Source: an uncultured Ruminococcus sp. (GTDB lineage: Bacteria; Bacillota; Clostridia; Oscillospirales; Ruminococcaceae). Taken from it: a stretch of DNA of 5,858 nucleotides. This document shows, in pieces, positions 1 through 5,858 of the stretch (positions are counted from its first letter, which is position 1; each line of letters starts with the position of its first letter). The stretch lies in contig CAJTOG010000089.1 of assembly GCA_910577575.1 (NCBI GenBank), positions 1-5,858 on the forward strand. The letters run 5' to 3'. Both the position numbers and the translations under genes were made by a program. The notes under the pieces were generated by a model. That model saw only the letters and a list, made by a program, of their open reading frames with translations, was not told the DNA's origin and did not search any database.

Positions 1-124
1 AGCTTGAAGCCCAGAGGGACCAGACTCAACCATCGCGGTTTTTTCATTTCCATAAAAATATTCATTCTGAAATTAAGATAAAGATGATTTGATAAAAGCT
101 GTAATAAAAAGAATCAAAATTCAG
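1..124. other. left-edge region downstream of the pseudouridine synthase, no confident gene
   Basis: No gene can be called with confidence here. Positions 54-124 are very AT-rich and look non-coding. Positions 1-50 are clearly richer in G+C than what follows, which hints at the edge of another gene. On the minus strand an ATG at 53-51 (or 47-45) opens a frame, read as MEMKKPRWLSLVPLGFK, that runs off the left edge. It lacks a convincing ribosome binding site. On the plus strand, frame 1 is also open from base 1 to a TAA at 79-81. A tiny inverted repeat, AACC/GGTT (29-32 and 37-40 region), followed by six T could be a weak terminator, but a 4-bp stem is not enough to call. No strong terminator is visible for the minus-strand gene ending at 125. 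Confidence 0.4.
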
Positions 125-1081
125 TTACATTAATTTACCATGCATATATTTAAAGAAATTATAATCAATTTCAGGACTAATCTGATTAAGGTAGTGTAAC
201 AGTGAATTTTCCGGAAAATCAAATTCCAGTTTACACGCACAAAGAGCCTGACGGAAAACTCTGTAACGTTTATTGGCAGAAATGTCACCGTATTTTCCAT
301 CACCCAGAATAGGTGCGCCTATATGTGCAAGATGTGCCCTTATCTGATGAGTTCGTCCTGTAAAAAGTTTTACTTCAATCAGAAAAAGTCCTGATTTTTC
401 AGCTAAAATTTTATACCCCGTACGAATTTCACGGAAACCACATAATGGCTTATCTGATATTTCAACGATGTTTCTGTTTTCATTTCTATGGTGGTAAGCT
501 ATGACAATATCTTCGTTTTCCGGCGGTTTTGAAGTGGTTATACAACGATAGACTTTATGCACCATTCCATTTTGAATGCCTGAATTAAGTTCACGCAGAG
601 AAGCTGCATTTTTAGCTGCAATAACAAGCCCGGAAGTATTACGGTCAAGACGGCTGCAAAGTGCAGGGGCAAAAGTACTTTCAGATTCGGGAATATATTC
701 ATTTTTTTCATAAAGATAGCGTTTAATTCGATTTATCAATGTATCATCAGTATTGGTGCCGTTGCTGTGTGAATCAAGTCCGACCGGTTTGAAAGCTGTA
801 AGAATATTTTCATCTTCAAAGATTATTTCCGATAGGACCGGTGCATTCAGGAAATTCATATCATGCTGTTTTTCTGCTGAAACATCATCTTTTACATAAA
901 CACGGACAACATCACCTTCATTCAGCCTTGTACAGTTTTCACATCGCTTTCCGTTTATTTTTATGTCTTTTTTACGTATCAGACGGTACATCATACTTTT
1001 GGGGATTTCCGGCATAGCTTTTGTAATAAATTTGTCAATTCTCTGATTACTGTCATTTTGTTTAATAATAAACTCTTTCAT
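125..1081 (-). CDS. RluA-family RNA pseudouridine synthase
   Basis: A 318-residue cytoplasmic enzyme that would isomerise specific uridines in RNA, most likely large-subunit rRNA, to pseudouridine. An N-terminal S4 RNA-binding domain covers about residues 11-63 (QRIDKFITKAMP, then an INGKR turn). The catalytic domain follows: FKPVGL (97-102) corresponds to the family KPxG motif, RLDRNTSG (144-151) carries the catalytic aspartate D146, and GRTHQIRAHLAHIGAPILGD (242-261) is the third conserved block. Length is normal for RluC/RluD-type proteins. The histidine that usually precedes RLDR is Ser143 here. The ATG is supported by GGAG (1089-1092, minus strand) seven bases upstream. The family call is firm; the exact target uridine cannot be told from sequence, so no rluB/C/D symbol is given. 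The gene stands alone, divergent from the lysozyme gene. Confidence 0.95.
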   Translation of the reverse strand: MKEFIIKQNDSNQRIDKFITKAMPEIPKSMMYRLIRKKDIKINGKRCENCTRLNEGDVVRVYVKDDVSAEKQHDMNFLNAPVLSEIIFEDENILTAFKPVGLDSHSNGTNTDDTLINRIKRYLYEKNEYIPESESTFAPALCSRLDRNTSGLVIAAKNAASLRELNSGIQNGMVHKVYRCITTSKPPENEDIVIAYHHRNENRNIVEISDKPLCGFREIRTGYKILAEKSGLFLIEVKLFTGRTHQIRAHLAHIGAPILGDGKYGDISANKRYRVFRQALCACKLEFDFPENSLLHYLNQISPEIDYNFFKYMHGKLM

Positions 1082-1185
1082 TTGTACACTCCGTTAAAAA
1101 ATATGTTATAATAAATAAAATTTTGTCCCTTGTTTAGCTATTTTTTACAAAAATCCGGAAGAATAAGTTTTTTTCCGAAATTTAC

Positions 1186-1214
1186 TTGAACTATTTATTA
1201 TAGTATGTTATAAT
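1186..1214 (+). promoter_or_regulatory. sigma-A-type promoter for the GH25 lysozyme gene
   Basis: TTGAAC (1186-1191) and a perfect TATAAT (1209-1214) are separated by exactly 17 bases. The -10 is preceded by TGT, giving an extended -10 (TGnTATAAT). This is close to an ideal vegetative promoter. Transcription would begin around 1221, leaving an unusually long leader of about 140 bases before the ATG at 1364. Its -10 lies six bases from an oppositely oriented TATAAT (1202-1197), so the two divergent promoters would physically overlap. Confidence 0.75.
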
Positions 1215-1224
1215 CATAGGTAAA
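1197..1224 (-). promoter_or_regulatory. possible sigma-A promoter for the pseudouridine synthase gene
   Basis: Reading the minus strand, a perfect TATAAT lies at 1202-1197. A -35-like TTTACC (four of six consensus matches) lies at 1224-1219, with a 16-bp spacer. Transcription would start near 1190, giving a leader of about 110 bases before the ATG at 1081. That leader would include a small imperfect hairpin (1156-1163 pairing with 1170-1177). A second, weaker -10-like element (TATTAT or TATAAC, 1113-1105) sits closer to the gene but has no recognisable -35. The assignment is by motif only. Confidence 0.4.
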
Positions 1225-1295
1225 GGCGTGTAATTGATTTGTAATATATTGCTGAAATAAAAAAGGAAGTTTAAAAAAGGGAAAGTTAATAAATA

Positions 1296-1335
1296 AGACT
1301 GTTCAGACTGTATTTTTTTTAGTTGACAGTCTGAA
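1296..1335 (+). promoter_or_regulatory. hairpin with duplicated left arm in the lysozyme leader
   Basis: TTCAGACTGT (1302-1311) and ACAGTCTGAA (1326-1335) form a perfect 10-bp inverted repeat around a 14-base loop that contains a run of eight T. The core AGACTGT also occurs once more just upstream (1296-1302, direct repeat of 1305-1311), so the right arm has two possible partners. The hairpin is followed by ATTTTAATT and ends about 15 bases before the ribosome binding site. It could act as an RNA structure affecting transcription or translation, or as a DNA-binding palindrome. No known riboswitch class is recognised in the leader. The function is not determined. Confidence 0.45.
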
Positions 1336-1344
1336 ATTTTAATT

Positions 1345-1353
1345 AAAAAGGAG
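1345..1353 (+). promoter_or_regulatory. ribosome binding site fixing the lysozyme start at ATG 1364
   Basis: AAAAAGGAG ends 10 bases before ATG 1364. An in-frame TTG at 1355 lies only one base after the GGAG core, too close for initiation. The downstream ATG also begins a clean signal peptide (MGILKKMLSV), so the longer reading from TTG was rejected. Confidence 0.85.
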
Positions 1354-1363
1354 ATTGATAGAC

Positions 1364-3433
1364 ATGGGCATTTTAAAGAAAATGCTTTCTGTGGCGTTAT
1401 CATGTTTAATTGCCTGCACTCCTGCTGCATTGTCGGCAGAAGCTGTGAAAAATTATAGTAATTACTTCATAAAATATGATAACATAAAATCATCAGAAAG
1501 TAAAGAGGAAATTTCAGAAGATGATAAACCTTTTAATGTATTTGAAATTTATAATGCATATTATGGAATAACTACTACCAAAGCTACGACCAAAACCACT
1601 ACAAAAATTACTACCACAACAACTACTTCCGAGTCAACGACAACCTTAACCACTTCAACTACAACTGATAAAACGACAACTTCTACTATTGCAACAGTCA
1701 CTACTGAAACAACAACATTAACTACTTCAGATACTATTGCATCTGATACAACTGATTCTACAACAACTACTGTTACCACTTCATCTAAGCCAATTACCAC
1801 AACTTCAAATACAATAACAATTCCTCCCATTTCTACTGATGAAAAAACCACAAAAACACCTAATATTGCTGTCACTGAAACTACTACAACAACTGAATTG
1901 ACTTCTGTAAATAATACTACGACAACATTCAAAACAACCGAAAAAACTACAACTACTGCTGAAAAAACAACTTTAAGTACTACTGTTCTAATTTCTGCAA
2001 CTTCATCTTCATTAACTGACATCACAACAGATACTGATGTAACAACTACAGATATAATAACTACTGTAACATCAGGAACTGTCACAACATCTTCCGGAAC
2101 TGCTCCTACAACACAGGATGTTTTCCTGAAGGGTATAGATGTTTCACAATTTCAGCTGAATATAGACTGGAATAAAGTAAAATCAAGCGGTGATGCGGAT
2201 TTTGCTATAATCAGAGCCGGATATGGCAAGGAACTTAATCAGGAAGACCCTTATTTTGATTACAATATGCAGAATGCTCAGGCAGCCGGTATGGATGTCG
2301 GAATTTATTGGTACAGTTATGCATACAGCGTTGAAGATGCAGTAAAAGAGGCTGAAACCTGTTATCAGATAATAAAGGACTACAGTTTTAATTATCCTGT
2401 TTACTTCGATGTTGAAGAATATGGTCAGATGTTTAATCTGACAAAGGCACAGCTTTCAGCAATTGTTGATGCTTTCTGTTCAACTCTTGAGGCAAAAGGC
2501 TATTACGTAGGCGTTTACAGTTCCGCCAGTTATCTTCAGAGTAATATATATGAACACGTTCTTAAGAAGTATGATGTATGGGTTGCTGAATATAATTCAG
2601 GAATTTATCATTATAACGGTCATTATGGTATTTGGCAGTATTCAAGTACAGGTTCGGTTGATGGTATTCCTGCGGCTGTTGATTTGAATTACTGTTATAA
2701 GAATTATCCGGAAATTATAGGAGTAAATCCGGAATCAGGAAGAATTCCTCCTGCAACAGCTCCGGTTTCTACTGATACAACAGCAACTGCTGTTACTACT
2801 ACAACTTCTTCCATTATATATGGAGTAGGTGTTTCTGCAGGAAGCGGAAGTCTGGATATGTCTGCAATAAATAAAGATGAATATTCATTTGTTATACTGA
2901 AAGCAGGAGAAGGTGGAGAAACTCCGCAGGTTGACCCTGATTTTACTACAAATCTTATTTCTGCAAAGGAGGCAGGTATAAACTGCGGTGCTTACTGGTG
3001 TGCCAAGTCTATTACAGAAGAGGAGATATTAAGGGAAGCAGAAATGTTTCTTTTTATGATTCAGGGCTATCAGTTTGAATATCCTCTTTATCTTGATATG
3101 ACCGATTCTGTCTATGCTGATTCTGGTCTTTCACCTGAAGAAATGACTGCACTGATAAAGTCATTCTGTTCATTGTTTGAGGAGAATGGATATTACATAG
3201 GAGTTCATGCAACGGAAGATTTTCTTGCAGAATCTGTAACATCTGAATTTTTTGAACTTTATGACGTATGGCTTGATTGTTCAGAGACGGGTAAAGCAGG
3301 AAATAAATTCAAACATGGACTGATTAAATCAAAAGAAATAACTATTGACGGTATTGAAGGCAATATTTATGTAAACACCTGTTTCAGAAATTATCCGTCA
3401 GTAATGAAACATTATGAATTGAACGGATTTTGA
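1364..3433 (+). CDS. exported GH25 lysozyme with Thr-rich stalk and a second, degenerate GH25 domain
   Basis: A 689-residue cell-envelope or secreted muramidase. GH25 enzymes cleave the MurNAc-GlcNAc beta-1,4 bond of peptidoglycan. Residue numbers are from ATG 1364. Residues 1-27 form a signal peptide: a conventional site could follow AlaGluAla at 25-27, but LIAC (15-18) also fits a lipobox. A charged stretch (28-69) leads into a stalk of about 180 residues (70-250), roughly half Thr. GH25 domain 1 (about 254-453) retains GIDVS with D259, YPVYFDVEE with D349 and E351, WQYS (424-427) and D440 in VDLN, matching the GH25 active site. After a short Thr-rich linker (about 460-484), domain 2 (about 485-682) aligns almost without gaps but has G489, T580 and Y669 at the positions of D259, E351 and D440, so it is probably inactive. 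No dockerin, SLH, LysM or LPXTG motif is visible. It has its own promoter, and a hairpin follows the stop. Likely roles are wall turnover or attack on other bacteria; which one is not decidable here. Confidence 0.93.
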   Translation: MGILKKMLSVALSCLIACTPAALSAEAVKNYSNYFIKYDNIKSSESKEEISEDDKPFNVFEIYNAYYGITTTKATTKTTTKITTTTTTSESTTTLTTSTTTDKTTTSTIATVTTETTTLTTSDTIASDTTDSTTTTVTTSSKPITTTSNTITIPPISTDEKTTKTPNIAVTETTTTTELTSVNNTTTTFKTTEKTTTTAEKTTLSTTVLISATSSSLTDITTDTDVTTTDIITTVTSGTVTTSSGTAPTTQDVFLKGIDVSQFQLNIDWNKVKSSGDADFAIIRAGYGKELNQEDPYFDYNMQNAQAAGMDVGIYWYSYAYSVEDAVKEAETCYQIIKDYSFNYPVYFDVEEYGQMFNLTKAQLSAIVDAFCSTLEAKGYYVGVYSSASYLQSNIYEHVLKKYDVWVAEYNSGIYHYNGHYGIWQYSSTGSVDGIPAAVDLNYCYKNYPEIIGVNPESGRIPPATAPVSTDTTATAVTTTTSSIIYGVGVSAGSGSLDMSAINKDEYSFVILKAGEGGETPQVDPDFTTNLISAKEAGINCGAYWCAKSITEEEILREAEMFLFMIQGYQFEYPLYLDMTDSVYADSGLSPEEMTALIKSFCSLFEENGYYIGVHATEDFLAESVTSEFFELYDVWLDCSETGKAGNKFKHGLIKSKEITIDGIEGNIYVNTCFRNYPSVMKHYELNGF
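1571..2113 (+). repeat. low-complexity threonine-codon tract (protein stalk)
   Basis: About 180 consecutive codons of which roughly 90 encode Thr, mostly in runs of two to five separated by Ser, Lys, Glu, Asp, Ile or Val. All four Thr codons are used (ACT and ACA dominate), so this is not a simple nucleotide microsatellite. The pattern suggests selection on the protein. Such stalks are typical linkers in Ruminococcus-type secreted proteins and may be O-glycosylated; glycosylation is inference. The opposite strand is open here only because reversed Thr codons read as Val, Cys, Ser and Gly rather than stops. Confidence 0.85.
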
Positions 3434-3439
3434 TTAAGA

Positions 3440-3474
3440 TATCACCGCATTGATACTAATTCAGTGCGGTGATA
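3440..3474 (+). terminator. terminator-like hairpin after the lysozyme gene
   Basis: The inverted repeat starts seven bases after the lysozyme TGA. The arms are 3440-3453 and 3461-3474 (core TATCACCGCA / TGCGGTGATA), pairing over 14 positions with a single G-T wobble around a 7-base loop. Stem strength and position fit an intrinsic terminator. The following bases (AATTTCATAAAAA) contain only a short T run, so termination may be partial and some readthrough into the next gene is possible. Confidence 0.65.
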
Positions 3475-3535
3475 ATTTCATAAAAATATCAGGAGTAATT
3501 TTTCAGTATTAAATTTATGATAAGGGGTAAAAAAT

Positions 3536-4015
3536 ATGAATGGGGATTTTAAAGATTCAAAAAATAAAATTGCAGTATTCGGTATGTGTGCAATGCTTTT
3601 GGCAGGCATCATAATTCCAGCAATAATAATTGCAAAGTATAATCTTATTTTTTTGCAGATTCCTGCAATATGTGTTGTATTGTTCTTATCAATCGCTGTA
3701 GGTGAAATTCTCAGCAGGGGTAAGTTTTCGGCATATGAGAAATCTGTTGTTTTTCATGTGGGATTTTTTAAATATGAATATTTTTATAATGATATTGTAG
3801 ACATTGAAATAAAAACAGGGTTGACTCATGACAGATACGGAGCTTCTGCACATATCAAACTGATAATTAATCTTAAAAATGGTGAGACAGTTATATTTCA
3901 TGACTGTGATTTGCCTGACGATGCACTCAGTACACCGGAAAAGCACAAGGAATTTCAGGAAAATCATCAGTTTACACAGCTTGCCGCTTTTATAAAATCA
4001 AGATTGACTAAATAA
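3536..4015 (+). CDS. small membrane protein with probable bacterial PH-like domain
   Basis: A 159-residue protein of unknown function. After a short polar N-terminus there are two predicted transmembrane segments (about 12-33 and 37-57) joined by a tight turn, so both ends probably face the cytoplasm. The remaining ~100 residues are soluble. They show the pattern of small bacterial PH-like domains: alternating beta strands (SVVFHVGFFKYEYFYNDIVDIEI near 70-92, then IKLIINLKNGETVIFHDC) and a C-terminal helix (QFTQLAAFIKSRL). The motif 'YNDIVDIEIKTG' is what suggests the PH-like fold; this is pattern recognition, not a computed match. ATG 3536 is supported by AAGGGG (3522-3527) eight bases upstream. 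The stop lies 17 bases before addB, so the two genes are probably co-transcribed. I could not find a convincing promoter in 3475-3535, so expression may come from a poorly matched promoter or readthrough of the upstream hairpin. There is no known functional link to AddB. Confidence 0.8.
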   Translation: MNGDFKDSKNKIAVFGMCAMLLAGIIIPAIIIAKYNLIFLQIPAICVVLFLSIAVGEILSRGKFSAYEKSVVFHVGFFKYEYFYNDIVDIEIKTGLTHDRYGASAHIKLIINLKNGETVIFHDCDLPDDALSTPEKHKEFQENHQFTQLAAFIKSRLTK

Positions 4016-4032
4016 ACAGGGGATTATTATAT

Positions 4033-5858
4033 ATGATTGAATTTATTACAGGGGCATCAGGAACAGGCAAAACAACCGTTATGTTTGAGCGGATAAAAAA
4101 ATTTTCGGAACAGGGCATGAAACAGTGCATAATTGTTCCGGAACAGTATTCAAATGATTTTGATAAAAAGCTTTACTTTCATATCGGTGCAAAAAATTTC
4201 AATGAACTTCTTTCGGTAAGTTTCAGCAGTCTTGCAAGACAGATTTTTCAGATTTACGGAGACCCCGTAAGAAACGGCGAATATGCTGACGAAATGGCAA
4301 GAATGATACTTATACATCAGGCAATTTCATCTGCAAAATCAAATCCTGAATCACTTTCTTTTTTTGCAAGACGCAGCGGTCATCAGGGATTTGCCGAGGA
4401 AATAATGAAACTTATCAATGATATGAAACATTCTGGAATAACACCTCAGAAACTTACAGAAAAGGCTGAACTGCTTGATAATAAACTGCACGATAAGACA
4501 ACCGATATTGCATTGATTTATTATGAATATGAACGTCTTATGGAGCATTACGGGTTTAAGGACAATCTGGAAAATATCCGTGAGGCAGCTAAAATAGCTA
4601 ATCTTCATCAGTATTTCAAGGGGAAATGCGTATGCCTTGATGAGTTTGAAAGTTTTAATGCCGACCAGATTGATATGCTTAAAGTTATTTTTTCATCAGC
4701 CAGAAATGTCATTATAGCACTTCGTACAGATAATGTAAATTCAGATGAACTTACGCTTTTTGAAACAGTAAATTCGACTTACAGACAGATTGCTGAAATC
4801 TGCCGTGAACTTAACTGTGAATACAGAATTGTATGCTGTAAAAAAACATATCGTTTCAATAGTCCTGATTTGAAATATCTCAGCGAAAGGGTTATGCGTA
4901 ATCTGCCGGATGAACCGGACAAAGCACCGGAAGCAAATAATATAAGTATTTTTGAAGCAAGAGATATGTACAGTGAAGCAGAGTATATATGTGCTGAAAT
5001 AAAAAGGCTTGTTTATTTCAATCCTTTGCTGAAATACAAAGATATAGCTGTTATTTCCAACAATATTGAGGAATATTCGGAAGTTATTAAGGCTGCGTTT
5101 GAAAGATATGATATTCCTTGTTTTCTTAGTATAGAAAAATCAGTTAATCATGCGGCAATAATGGTATTCTTTATTTCGCTTTTGGATTTGCTTACGTCTG
5201 CAAAATTCAAAAGCGAACATATATTCAGACTGCTGAAATGCGGTATGCTCGGAGAATCGTTAAATGATATATCAATTCTTGAAAATTACTGCTATAAATG
5301 GGGAATCGACGGTGATATATGGTGCGAACCCTTTACGGCTGACGATGATTGTATAGACATTATTGAATCTCTCCGCAAACGTACAATATTGCCTCTTATA
5401 GTTTTGAAGCAGAAACTCAGTGAAGATATTCCAGCAAAGGAAATCTGCCGTTTGATTTATAACTATCTTATTGAATGCAATGTTGAATATTTTCTCGGCA
5501 GTCTTATGAATGAACTTATAAAAAAAGACCATGACTATGAAGCAGCAGAACTGAAACGTCTCTGGGGCTGTCTTATGAATATTCTTGACAGTGTTGCCGG
5601 AACACTTGGCGGAAATATAATTCCGTTCAATGAAATTGCATCAATTATGCGGTCAATTATAGGAAAAATTAAGTATTCACTTCCACCGCAGACCCTTGAT
5701 TCAATTACTGCCGCTTCTGCAAGAACGGCGAGACTCAATTCACCGAAAATAATATTTGCTATTGGTTCATCTGACGGAGATTTTCCGAATCAGGTAAGTC
5801 TGCACAGTCTTTTCTCTGACGGTGACAAACAGCAGCTTTCTATTCAGGGAATTGAAAT
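4033..5858 (+). CDS. addB: AddB, ATP-dependent helicase/nuclease subunit B (partial, 5' part)
   Basis: The frame is open from ATG 4033 to the right edge: 608 codons with no stop, about half of a typical AddB of ~1,100-1,170 residues. AddB partners AddA in the RecBCD-like complex that resects double-strand breaks, recognises Chi and prepares 3' ends for RecA. Visible here are the N-terminal Walker A GASGTGKT (residues 7-14, Lys13), IIVPEQYS (37-44), the degenerate Walker B-like CLDEFESF (201-208), FEARDMYSEAEYICAEIKRL (307-326) with KDIAVIS (336-342), YDIPCF (359-364), and LDSITAASARTAR (555-567) leading to FAIGSSDGDFP (575-585), which matches the AddB block usually seen as LLGxxDGxFP. The C-terminal nuclease domain and Fe-S cysteines lie beyond the window. 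The start is backed by AGGGG (4018-4022) ten bases upstream. addA is expected downstream, by analogy with other Firmicutes. Confidence 0.93.
   Translation, partial: MIEFITGASGTGKTTVMFERIKKFSEQGMKQCIIVPEQYSNDFDKKLYFHIGAKNFNELLSVSFSSLARQIFQIYGDPVRNGEYADEMARMILIHQAISSAKSNPESLSFFARRSGHQGFAEEIMKLINDMKHSGITPQKLTEKAELLDNKLHDKTTDIALIYYEYERLMEHYGFKDNLENIREAAKIANLHQYFKGKCVCLDEFESFNADQIDMLKVIFSSARNVIIALRTDNVNSDELTLFETVNSTYRQIAEICRELNCEYRIVCCKKTYRFNSPDLKYLSERVMRNLPDEPDKAPEANNISIFEARDMYSEAEYICAEIKRLVYFNPLLKYKDIAVISNNIEEYSEVIKAAFERYDIPCFLSIEKSVNHAAIMVFFISLLDLLTSAKFKSEHIFRLLKCGMLGESLNDISILENYCYKWGIDGDIWCEPFTADDDCIDIIESLRKRTILPLIVLKQKLSEDIPAKEICRLIYNYLIECNVEYFLGSLMNELIKKDHDYEAAELKRLWGCLMNILDSVAGTLGGNIIPFNEIASIMRSIIGKIKYSLPPQTLDSITAASARTARLNSPKIIFAIGSSDGDFPNQVSLHSLFSDGDKQQLSIQGIE

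Noticed and set aside
1323..1328. Perfect TTGACA -35 hexamer
   Set aside because: No -10-like hexamer lies 16-18 bases downstream; that position is the A-rich ribosome binding site. The hexamer is part of the hairpin right arm.
1355..1363. TTG 1355 as an earlier start for the lysozyme
   Set aside because: It lies one base after the GGAG core of the ribosome binding site, too close for initiation. ATG 1364 has proper spacing and begins a normal signal peptide.
1191..1430. Minus-strand open frame of about 79 codons across the intergenic region
   Set aside because: It covers the forward promoter, the leader hairpin and the lysozyme signal peptide. Its composition is non-coding-like and it has no ribosome binding site.
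1561..2085. Long open frame on the minus strand, rich in Val
   Set aside because: It is the exact antisense of the threonine-codon stalk. Reversed Thr codons cannot give stops, which explains the open frame. It has no start signals or recognisable domain.
2729..2815. Possible dockerin or cell-wall-binding repeat between or after the GH25 domains
   Set aside because: The linker is only a short Thr/Ala/Pro stretch, with no calcium-binding loop repeats, LysM, SH3 or choline-binding pattern. The protein ends right after the second GH25 copy.
3517..3552. Short plus-strand frame starting at ATG 3517, with AGGAG at 3491-3495 upstream
   Set aside because: It ends after 11 codons inside the next gene, and the AGGAG is more than 20 bases away. 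ATG 3536 with AAGGGG is the better start.
4351..5738. Several minus-strand open frames of 67-86 codons
   Set aside because: All lie inside addB, whose plus-strand frame is continuous and matches AddB motifs throughout. They are shadows of it.
1..5858. CRISPR array, tRNA, rRNA, insertion sequence, attachment site or defence system
   Set aside because: No regularly spaced direct repeats, cloverleaf, transposase motif, terminal inverted repeats or phage and defence domains could be seen on either strand.

Overview
The window is AT-rich DNA (roughly one third G+C by eye), with strong AGGAG-type ribosome binding sites and Firmicutes-type promoters. It most resembles a Clostridia genome of the Ruminococcus/Oscillospiraceae type. 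The reasons are an AddB-type recombination nuclease, which is typical of Firmicutes, and a secreted glycoside hydrolase family 25 (GH25) lysozyme with a very long threonine-rich linker, a style common in Ruminococcus extracellular proteins. The taxon is an inference, since the window contains no rRNA or other marker gene.

Layout from left to right: (1) positions 1-124 hold no confident gene, though the first ~53 bases are open in both directions. (2) A minus-strand RluA-family pseudouridine synthase occupies 125-1081. (3) A 282-bp divergent intergenic region (1082-1363) carries a well-formed forward promoter, a probable overlapping reverse promoter, and a leader hairpin in front of the next gene. 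(4) A plus-strand exported GH25 muramidase (1364-3433) has a signal peptide, a ~180-residue stalk that is about half threonine, an apparently intact GH25 domain, and a second GH25 copy that has lost key catalytic residues. (5) A 14-bp terminator-like hairpin follows the lysozyme stop. (6) A small two-helix membrane protein with a probable bacterial PH-like domain (3536-4015) is followed 17 bp later by (7) the first ~608 codons of addB (4033 to the right edge, no stop reached).

The genes do not form one pathway. The RNA-modification gene and the lysozyme are divergently transcribed and appear to share a promoter region. The PH-like protein and addB look like a transcriptional unit. AddB would work with AddA, presumably encoded beyond the right edge, in double-strand-break end processing.

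I see no CRISPR array, tRNA, rRNA, insertion sequence, phage module or recognisable defence system. The most unusual element is the lysozyme: an intact and a catalytically degenerate GH25 domain in tandem on a long threonine stalk, with a leader peptide that could be read either as a lipoprotein signal or as a conventional secretion signal.
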